A stretch of DNA of 64,000 nt, taken from positions 27,749,566 to 27,813,565 of the forward strand of contig CM055093.1 in the NCBI GenBank assembly GCA_029204225.1, read 5' to 3'. The stretch comes from Diphasiastrum complanatum. Taxonomy: Eukaryota > Streptophyta > Lycopodiopsida > Lycopodiales > Lycopodiaceae. Below the pieces are notes generated by a model. The model made no database searches. It was not told where the DNA came from and saw nothing but the letters and a program-made list of their open reading frames with translations. Position numbers and translations under genes: made by a program. Shown one piece after another: positions 54,800 through 64,000 of the stretch. Positions within the stretch are counted from its first letter, which is position 1. The number at the start of each line of letters is the position of its first letter.

Positions 54800-55552
54800 G
54801 TTTATGATATCAGTAGATTTAACATAATGACCATTTTCGTGGCTGGACTGGTATGGCTCAAATACTGAGTTGGTGGTTGAGGATCCCTCGTCATGGATGC
54901 GTGCAGGTTTGAGTTTACCCGTTGAGTCAATGGTAACAGAACTGTCACGATTACCAAAAGTAACTTGGCCTTTGCTCCAGTCATGAATGACTCGTGCATT
55001 GGTGAGTCACGGACGACCAAGTAGTAATTTATAAGAATAGACATTATTGGGAATATCAAGTACTACAAGATCAACAAAAAACTTGAGACCTCCTAGTTTG
55101 ATCAGCACGTGCGGAAGAAAACTGATAGGTCGGACCACACTTTGATCAGTCATTCGAAGCTGACAAGTAGGTTTGGCTAGCTTGTCTCTCAGATTCCACT
55201 CCATCATGAGGGATGTGGAAATGATATTAACCCCGGAACCTCCATCGAGTACTGCTAAAACTTCACGGGATTGATGATGGGTAGTTGGGATTTTGATGTT
55301 GCCTCGTTCGCTGAGTGGATTGGTTAGATGTAAGGGCATTTCAGGCAACTCGTTAATAGTGGTGGTGGTATTGGATTGGATCCGTTGTTTCCATTGGCCA
55401 GCATGCATCCAGAGTACATGGAAGGGAAGGGTGACATTGGCTTGTAGTAAATCTCTCCAGACTTCGGTACCTTCAAGGGTTTTGCTTTCAAAGGGCTTGT
55501 GAGGTACTTTATGGCATGTGAAAATAGTGTACTTGTCATGTACCATAATCAT
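54800..55552 (-). pseudogene. H retroviral-type aspartic protease
   Basis: The frame 55007-55552 contains AVLDGGSGVNIIS, the gypsy protease active site (D-G-G-S-G), and ends LLLGRP-stop. The stop is TGA (55007-55009), where relatives have tryptophan, and similarity continues leftward beyond it in the same frame. The protein would process the polyprotein. No Gag was recognised upstream. Confidence 0.75.
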
Positions 55553-55558
55553 ATAGGT

Positions 55559-56250
55559 CGTACATATGATTTAATTCAAGTTCTAGTGGCTAAAAAGTCC
55601 AAAAACTAGTTTTCTAGACATATGACACATGACATCAATCTATTGATTGCATGAGCCACATCCTTTGGTTAGGTGTCATATCACATGTAGAGGACAACTC
55701 ACATGTGTGGAATGGGCTGAAGTAGGCAAATTTTGACTTCTAGAAGATTTCCAAGTAGATCTCCATATAGAAGGAAAATGGACCAAAAGTGCTCAAAATA
55801 GAAGGTTTTGTCCAAGTGTCAGTTTTGCATGATGAATCATCATATGACAAAGCACCTTCACACATGTGGGATCAGAGGGATGATCAGTACCACGATCTCT
55901 CACTTATTGTATATATAGAGCCACATTTGGCATAATCAATGTGAGACACCAATCCTGGTTTTGGAAGCAATCTTGAGTGATTCTCTCCATTTGTCTACAT
56001 TTGTTTTGATTGTTTTGAGGTTCTATCAATGTGTACTTGATTTTCAGGTTGGAGTCCGTTCTCAGTCAGTGTTTCACATGTGTGAAACCAGAAAGTACAC
56101 CTACCTTCAATTAATGATTGTTTTTGTTAGGATTTTGTGTCTAGAATTGATCTAGATTGATCTTAATCTCAAGTAGATTGATAGATCAAGTAATCTGACA
56201 ACCAATCCCGCTTGAGGATCAGATTAGGATCCACTCTTGGTCCTTTTTGT
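55559..56250 (+). other. LTR-like sequence N, unassigned
   Basis: Has the character of the LTRs here: TTCACATGTGTGAA near 56073, repeated CACATGTG motifs, and a TATA box (GTATATATAGAG) at about 55910. No TG/CA termini, primer-binding site or second copy were identified, so this may be a solo or partial LTR. Confidence 0.35.
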
Positions 56251-56361
56251 ACTTTTTGCACACGAGCTTCGATCGCCAACCCACCCCCCTAATTGACTCA
56301 AACCTACTCTAACAGAACTTCCGACCGACACACCCCCATCCCCCGTGTATTGGTCCCATTC

Positions 56362-56362
<1 letters not shown>

Positions 56363-56419
<57 letters not shown>
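56363..56419. repeat. (GA)n microsatellite
   Basis: About 28 GA units. Confidence 0.95.
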
Positions 56420-56422
<3 letters not shown>

Positions 56423-56590
56423 TGTGTGTTTCGAAAGCACTACTCAAAAAAAGCCATGTTTGACTTCACGGCACAAAAACACAACCTTTTGTATGGTTGC
56501 AAGATGCAAGAGGGAAGATTTCCAAGCAGATTGCGAGATAGCTTGTGCCGACAAAATAGTCATTCGCATGGCTCTAAACAACATTCACAT

Positions 56591-58076
<1,486 letters not shown>

Positions 58077-58556
58077 GTGCTAGCGAAACTATTGCAAATT
58101 TTTCTCGCTATCATACTTTTCCAAAACTTCCAAACACCCTTTTGGTACTTTTCCAAGCTCTCTGATTGTCTTTTTTACTTATCCTACCTTGCCTATCTTG
58201 CCAAAATATCTTCTACTGAATCTGACACCTCTGCTTCACCTCGATCTATTGTCTTGCGTGATGTTCTAACCTCAATGGTCATCATGGCTTTGCCTAACAC
58301 TGGCAAAGTGGCTGAGTGGTTAACCCTCATTGAGCGGTTAACCCTCATTGAGCCTTTGCTCAAAGCGATGGGCATTTATGCCATCTCATTCTCAAACGAA
58401 ATAAGTATGGAGTTTATAAGTTTGGCTTTTGGCATGTGGGACGAGGCTAAAGCCAAGTTTTACATTACCTTCCAAGGTGTAGTGCATAGGGTGCGGGTAT
58501 CGGAGGCCACACAAAGATATGGAAACTCTCAATTCTCTTTCTTGTACCAAACCTAG
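58077..58556 (+). other. Unrecognised open frame (159 codons)
   Basis: The N-terminal part is hydrophobic and the remainder is mixed. An 18-bp tandem duplication (CGGTTAACCCTCATTGAG) is encoded as repeated LTLIE. No family recognised and no support from a second copy. It ends at the border with K. It may be a chance frame. Confidence 0.25.
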
Positions 58557-59012
58557 CAAATCCAACACATAGAAAGAAGAATTCTTGATCAACCTATGAT
58601 CTATCCACAATATAATGAATCTTTCCACTTCCTATGATTGAAACACACTCTATTAAAGTCCAAAAACTTCAAAAAATAGAGATCCAATCAAAATTAGAGT
58701 TTTGACAAAATCACAAAAAATTGAATCTTCCAATTTCTACATGCAATTGCAAAAATCTTGACATAGAATCTTGTAGCCTCTAATGAGACCTTCCTAATTC
58801 ATCAAAAATCATCCAAATCTAGTAAGACAAGTAGGAAATTGGAATTCCACAAGTTCATAAACCTAAATTGAGTTTTGACCTACAAAAGATCATTTCTACA
58901 CATGCAAAAATGTTGATTTTTTAGTAGAAATCAATCTAGCATGCTCTAGCATTGGTATCTCCTCCAAATCCTTGATTAATGTGGCTGATCCTTTCATAAC
59001 ATGAAACACAAG

Positions 59013-59025
59013 AGCTCTGATACCA
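59013..59025 (-). other. K primer-binding site
   Basis: The minus strand reads TGGTATCAGAGCT directly next to the LTR. Confidence 0.85.
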
Positions 59026-59347
59026 TGCGAAGAATTTCAGATCATTGAGATCCAAAATGTGTCCCTTGATCTTTGGTTAGAAAGTCAACACAACATACAA
59101 CATTGCCAATGTAGAAAAATTAGCATCTACTCAATGAAAGAAATGAAAACTCAATAAGAACTTGATCAAACATCAAATATATGATAAAATGAAGTTTTTG
59201 TCTGTAAAGTAACAATACCATACTATACTTCCCACTTGTGGATCCAAAAATAGCAAAATATGAGCATTCTACAAACAAGATTGCAAGATTTCATCAAGAT
59301 AGTGCACCAAGGGATAGATGAACCCAAGAGAACTCATGTATAAGCAT

Positions 59348-59439
<92 letters not shown>

Positions 59440-59729
59440 TTCACTATATATAGCAGATCCATGTCTCATTAATGAGTTTGGTTTCCCTCCAAAACTCCTC
59501 TAGTTCAAAAACCCTATCAACAATATGACTAGATTCAATGCATCTAACATTGAACTTTGAATGTGTCCAAATTTGACCTAATAACTTTTCCACAATTTTC
59601 AAAAGTGTTAATTCAAATGAAATTTGACTAAAATAACTTTAGAAAGTTTATCTCTAAGTCTAAAATGCATATTGGCCTAATATTGACAAAGATGACTAAA
59701 CTTGACTAAACTAGTTAAAATTTCTCACA
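59026..59729 (-). repeat. K 5' LTR (704 bp) containing a GA microsatellite
   Basis: On the minus strand it starts TGTGAGAAATTTT and ends CTTCGCA. It carries an 86-bp GA run where the related D LTR has only GAGATATAAGATAGG. Confidence 0.8.
59351..59436. repeat. (GA)n microsatellite within the K LTR
   Basis: About 43 GA units. Confidence 0.95.
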
Positions 59730-59984
59730 CTCAATGAAGATTAATATTTTTGAATCAAAATCTGACCTTGATAGTAATTTTTAGGTCCTTTTTTTTTTCA
59801 AAAATTGATTTTTGAAAATACTTTCTTTCTTCTTTTTCTGATCTGATGACTTTTCTGACTTTTGCTTATTATTTTTCTCTTTTTCATTTTTCAAATTTTT
59901 TGTATTTTTATTGTCTCTTCCAAAAAGGTAAAAATAACTAATCAAAATGACAAAATTGCAAAATTAAATAAAGATAAAAAGATT

Positions 59985-60763
59985 ATATCTTCAATCAGGC
60001 TGTGAAAACTTGCGTAATCGGCTCCCATTCACAAAGATATCAAATCTTCGTCCATCAAGGTGTTCCAGGACCACTGATCCATAAGATAGAATTTCTTTAA
60101 CTCTATATGGTCCTTCACTTGTGAATTTCAATTTCTCTTTAATCAATTTCGTTTTATACATCAAGGCAAGATCTCCTTCCTTCAGATCCTTCTTATGTAA
60201 TCGACGATGATGCCATGCTTTGCGACGAACTTTCTCCATTGCTAGTGCATGAACTACCATCAATCTTGTTTCACAAAATTTGTGTAAAGCCTCATAATGG
60301 AGTTGTAAGGATTTAGCATCATCCAAGCGTTCCATAGCTGCTATGCGTAGAGATGGAACTAAACATTCAATCGACATAACTAGATCTTGACCATTAACCA
60401 ATTGAAATGGCATTTGATTTGTACTAACTTTATAGGCTGTTCTGAAGGCCTATAACGTTACATCTAATTTATGTCTCCAATCAAAACAGCTTGCCTCCAC
60501 TGTCTTAGTCATAATACTACAAAGAATTTTGTTTGAATATTCTGCTTGTCCATTCTCCCTCGGATAATACGGAGTACTAAACCGATGAATACATAAAAAT
60601 CCCTCTAGTAAACACTTGATTGTTTCATTGAAAAATGAGTTCCTCGATCACTGACAATCTCAATTGGATAGACAAATCGAACAATAATGTTCTCATATAA
60701 AAACTTGGCGATAGTTTTTGCATCAGCAACATGAACTGTACTTGCTTCAACCCATTTGGTCAT
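59985..60763 (-). pseudogene. I gypsy integrase C-terminal part
   Basis: Core end with YYPRENGQAEYSNKIL (here the catalytic glutamate is present), then a TAG near 60455 where relatives have tryptophan, then an open frame (59991-60413) with MPFQLVNGQDLVMSIE, HHRRLHKKDLKEGDLAL and the GPYRV block of the integrase C-terminal domain. Inactive because the rest of integrase is replaced by J at 60764. Confidence 0.8.
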
Positions 60764-61611
60764 TGTTAGCAACAAAGTAAAATCAAAGTAAAATAAAACA
60801 CCGTGGCATGTGTATTATAAGCCCACTGTGAGTACTTGTTAATAAACTCCTACCATGGCATGTGTGTTATAAGTCCATGGGTAGAAACTTAATTAAATTC
60901 TAAACTTCTAAGTTAGAAAACTTAACTTAGAGAACTTAAACTTAGAAACTTAAGCTTAGAAAATAAAAGATTCTAAGTTATCTTGAGTTCTAAGTTTAGA
61001 GTCTTAGGCTTTCTAAGTTAGAAGTGGAGAAGTTTAGAAGTCTTAGAATTGCAAGTTTTAGAAAATAATCCCGTAAGTTAGTAGAAGCTTATGGAAGGCC
61101 CTTCTTGCTATAAGAAGAGAGGCATTTCCCTTGTAAAACAACACTCTGAGATTATGCTAAATTGCTCTCTCTTTGGGATTATCATTCTATTTCTTTGTGT
61201 TCCCATTGGAAGGTGCATAGCTTGAGGGAAGGTGTTCGAGCCTCCTCTTGCCTCCTTTCATTGGATTATTGTGGCATGCTTTATTTGTTAATTATTTAGT
61301 TAGCCGCAATTTATTATTTCATTTCCCTTTGGGAGTTAGTATTAGTTTTACGGTTTGCTAGTTGGGAAGCCTTAGCAAGTTTATTTACTTTCCAAGTAGT
61401 GGCTAGTTGGGTACCGCCTTAGCCACACCTTAATTAGTTTCTATTTCGAGCACCATTTGGGAAGCCTTGGTGCTCCCTTTTCGTTTATGTTTTCATTTCA
61501 CAGTTGTTAAGCTTTGTAGAACTTAGAAGGTGGACGACCGGTCTACCACTATACTACGCACGAACTCTTCATTAGACCTAGCCACCGTAGAAAGTAGAAA
61601 TACTTCCAACA
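60764..61611 (+). repeat. J 5' LTR (848 bp)
   Basis: Starts TGTTAGCAAC and ends TTCCAACA. Contains a block rich in AACTTAG and its complement CTAAGTT (60890-61060). Confidence 0.8.
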
Positions 61612-61612
61612 T

Positions 61613-61627
61613 TGGCGTCGTTGCCAC
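61613..61627 (+). other. J primer-binding site (Asp-tRNA-like)
   Basis: TGGCGTCGTTGCCAC, one mismatch in the first 13 bases from TGGCGCCGTTGCC, the site used by several plant gypsy lineages. Confidence 0.75.
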
Positions 61628-62250
61628 TTTCTAAGTTTTTTTTTTTATATAGCTTACTTGTTTTCGTTTTTACTAACGTGCTTGTGTGTATGCTTACTTG
61701 CTATTTTCCTTCACACTACAGCACAAGACTTCTCTCCAAGTCCTACAAGAGCTGTTGAGCAACCTATCAAGTCGGGGGGAAGCAACAAAAGTGCCAACTT
61801 GGGCATTTTCTTTGAAAGAAGTGAGTCCAGTGACATTGTTTTTCGACCTAACAAGCATATCAGAATTCGTCGGTCTGTCTGCAGCCATAACAAACATTGA
61901 TCTTCCATTCTATCACCTCCACGAATTCTGACCCTACTTACATTTTTCGAAAACCCATTGTTTTACTATCAAAATCCTTTGTTTTCCACTCAAATATTCG
62001 TGTCGAAATTCGCCGGCTTCACTGAGGTTAGATCTATGCAAGATCAGTCCTCCAACAGCTCCGCGAATTCTATCTCAGAGATTTAGCCTGTTTTCTGCCA
62101 GAAAATCACTTTTTCTACTATTATTCTTATCTGTTAGCAAAACTTTCGTATCAGAATTCGCCGACCATACCACGAAATCGCCCACAGTTTGAACGATTTC
62201 TATACATTTTCTGCGAATTCTATCCTTTACAAAAAAGCCAAAAAAATTTA
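61628..62250 (+). other. J leader with repeated GCGAATTCT motifs
   Basis: Forms of GCGAATTCT or AGAATTCGC occur at about 61861, 61921, 62061, 62151 and 62211. Short frames are not recognisable as Gag. Confidence 0.5.
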
Positions 62251-62861
62251 AGAATTCATATTTTGTCTATGACAATATCATTCAAATAAATTTCAACAAA
62301 TTCTTGCATATACTCCTTGACAGCAAACTGCACTTGTTGAAAAGTACTCGGTGCATTACAAAGTCCAAATGGCATAACTTTATAAGTATAAAGTCCTCCA
62401 TTTTGTTGCAAATGTCATTTTATGTTGATCAATAGGTGCAATTTTGACTTGGTTGTATTCATTGAATGCATCCAAAAAATTGTAAACTTCCACTCCAACA
62501 AGGCAATCCAAAATGTTTTCTGTGAAAGGTAATGAAAAATGATCCTTTTGTGTAACTATGTTCAATGCCTTTAGGTTCACAAATTCACATCTTGTCATTT
62601 TTTTTTTGGAACGACAACAATTGATGAAACCCATTCAGTATGCACTATCTCATAAATGAACTCAGCTTCCAATAATCTTTGCAACTCCTTCTTTATAAAA
62701 TCTGTAACGTTCAATTTGCATCGATAAAATCTCGTGACTTTTGGAAATGCATCAAGTACCAATGAAATAGTATGCTCGACCATGAAAGTAGGAATTCCCT
62801 TTAGATCTTTGTAGGAACAAGAGCAACAATCTTGATACCTGACCAACAACTTCCTCAACAC
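62251..62861 (-). pseudogene. I gypsy reverse transcriptase fragment
   Basis: Frames 62595-62861, 62380-62634 and 62251-62400 together cover RT from the start (KKELQRLLEAEFIYEI, WVSSIVVVPKKK) through KDHFSLPF, FLDAFNEYNQVKIAPIDQHKMT and MPFGLCNAPSTFQ to EIYLNDIVI. The YLDD site reads YLND, a loss of the first catalytic aspartate. The palm motif FSGYNQ reads FNEYNQ. Two frame changes. RNase H is missing on the left, where J begins. Confidence 0.8.
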
Positions 62862-63211
62862 ACTGAACTAGTCTGCCGAAAGTTGCATTTCAACTCGTAC
62901 CTTTTTCTCATCTTCCCCTGGCTCAAACTGGATTTATAAGCTACGTCTAGTTGAACTTCTTGTGTTTCTAGCACTTGGTCCTCACGTTCACGATCAGCTT
63001 TTGGCATCATAATCACAACATTATCTGGAGTATAACTTTTGAAATGATCCGACATGTCATGTTGAACTTCATCTACTTTCACTTGTTCAAAGGGGTTAAC
63101 TTTTGTTTTTCGTTTAGATTTCTTGGCTAAAGTCCTTCGAGAGGGCAATGACTTTCTATAGCTCTGACTTGATGAATCATCTTCGATCTTTCCTTTACCT
63201 TTATCCAACAA
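62855..63211 (-). pseudogene. I protease-RT linker
   Basis: A hydrophilic open frame rich in Lys, Ser, Asp and Gln, upstream of RT; it corresponds in place to 53897-54541 of H. A short shared block (HFKSYTPDNVVI here, YFKDYTIENVTI in H) supports common descent. No known domain. Confidence 0.5.
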
Positions 63212-64000
63212 AGGTGGTACATCAACATTTTTGCTAATTTTTGGGTCAACCGTAGAAATTGCCTCATTTGGTGGGTTTTTCCATTTTAGATCGTGTTATA
63301 GTGTTGTTTAGCTTTCTTTTTTGTCATCAGTCATGTAGACTTTTGTTTCTTTATAATGACTGTTCTGGTGGTTTCATTGGCTGATCATCAAGAAGACGTC
63401 GAACTCCAGATCTTGTAGGATCCATATGGCTTAAGATTTGCTCATCAATAAGTTCTACATTTTCATCATAAGATAAAGCATGACTAACGGGAATAAGCTC
63501 ATCTTTAATTGGATCCGGAATTGGTTCGGTCGATATTCACGCTACATTCATCATATTGACTAGAAATGTGATGGGTGTATCAAGAGTGCAATTTTCCATA
63601 GTAATGTCACTTAATTCTGATTTGTCATCACGTTGACACATGTAATCCTTTGTATAATCAACGAGTTAATTACATTATCAGTTTGAGAATCATAATGGTT
63701 TCCCAAAGCTTTTTCTGCTCAGTCACAAGGATGATCCGTTGATTACTACAAAAGAGATGATGAATTAGTAATTAGCAATTTTAACTAGTACATCTTCCAC
63801 CATGCCGACTGATCGACCAACTTAATCCAACTTAATTACAAAAGTAGCAGGTTTCATCTTTGTAAGACCCCACTTGGCACATAACCAGCCCCATCTATCA
63901 CTGTTGCCTCACAATCAAAATGTTTATGATGAATTGGCAAGGTGATGTTCCTCTGTTCACTCTCCCAAGCAACCCCTACATTGAGTACTTCCTTTGATTC
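63212..64000 (-). pseudogene. I upstream region with degenerate protease
   Basis: Broken frames. Near 63850-63990 the minus strand gives ITLPIHHKHFDCEATVIDG, which looks like the protease region, but the active-site triplet is not intact. The element continues beyond the window. Confidence 0.4.

Larger units (their letters stand above)
41043..55558 (-). mobile_element. H: Ty3/gypsy element with a large extra ORF after pol, interrupted by G
   Basis: Reading leftward: protease (from 55552), RT, RNase H, integrase, a 900-bp spacer, a long extra frame (50603 to 41774, minus the inserted G), purine tract, 3' LTR (41701 down to 41043). No gag or 5' LTR was found; the right end near 55558 is a junction with LTR-like DNA. 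The 3' LTR resembles that of J at 60764-61611. Multiple nonsense changes show that it is dead. Confidence 0.85.
58557..59729 (-). mobile_element. K: 5' end of a copia element (LTR and leader)
   Basis: LTR 59026-59729, primer-binding site 59013-59025 and a leader to about 58557, where unrelated DNA begins. Related to D by its LTR. Confidence 0.75.
60764..62250 (+). mobile_element. J: 5' end of a gypsy element (LTR, primer site, leader) inside I
   Basis: LTR 60764-61611, primer-binding site at 61613 and about 620 bases of leader, then truncation. It separates the integrase from the RT of I but also replaces RNase H and most of the integrase, so a deletion accompanied or followed its arrival. 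Same LTR family as H. Confidence 0.75.

Noticed and set aside
58305-58345. tRNA-like 5' sequence (GTGGCTGAGTGGTTAA resembles a Leu/Ser tRNA start)
   Set aside because: No anticodon arm, T-arm or acceptor pairing follows; the sequence is part of an 18-bp tandem duplication.

Overview
This window is nuclear DNA of a plant. Nearly all recognisable coding sequence is LTR-retrotransposon Gag-Pol, mostly Ty1/copia with some Ty3/gypsy. The copia elements use primer-binding sites of the plant initiator-tRNA type (TGGTATCAGAGC) and the gypsy LTR precedes an Asp-tRNA-like site (TGGCGTCGTTGCC). One ordinary host gene with spliceosomal introns is present: the small RNA polymerase III subunit C11/RPC10 at 20751-21855. 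The species cannot be named from the sequence.

Layout. 1-557: promoter-like DNA with six G-boxes and a TATA box. 558-1640: minus-strand copia RT fragment. 2300-2510: short GACAGTGTC-type repeats. 3149-7938: copia-derived element A1, which has a 5-bp target duplication (TTGCC), lacks RT and RNase H, and sits inside an older copia element L. 8386-10713: mosaic of copia pieces in opposite orientations (M, F', an RT fragment). 10714-16591: copia B (minus) with an intact 1322-aa Gag-Pol but a cut-off 5' LTR. 16592-19985: minus copia fragments C and D. 20303-20750: microsatellites and two telo-box motifs leading into the Pol III gene. 21856-26713: apparently gene-free. 26714-29131: A2, a second RT-less relative of A1. 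29132-33226: AT-rich DNA with a degenerate coding remnant and microsatellites. 33227-39396: old, broken copia E (minus). 39397-41042: 5' end of copia F (minus). 41043-55558: gypsy element H (minus), with copia G (43520-49380) nested in it. 55559-58556: LTR-like sequence, microsatellites and unrecognised DNA. 58557-59729: 5' end of copia K. 59730-64000: gypsy I (minus) interrupted by the 5' end of gypsy J (plus).

Two elements look young. G has 653-bp LTRs identical by eye, a GTTAG target duplication and an intact 1316-aa polyprotein. B has an intact polyprotein and 400 bp of LTR overlap identical by eye. Either could in principle supply proteins to defective relatives such as A1 and A2, but nothing here proves it.

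The most unusual items are: (i) a reading frame of about 988 codons after pol in gypsy H, interrupted by nine nonsense codons that all fit C-to-T/G-to-A changes, with no frameshift; (ii) the RT-less A family, whose two copies share the same integrase deletion and an unrecognised segment where RT should be; (iii) a palindrome, TTCACACGTGTGAA, in the LTRs or leaders of several copia families, lying downstream of the likely TATA box where one can be seen; (iv) the Pol III subunit gene with paired telo-boxes upstream.
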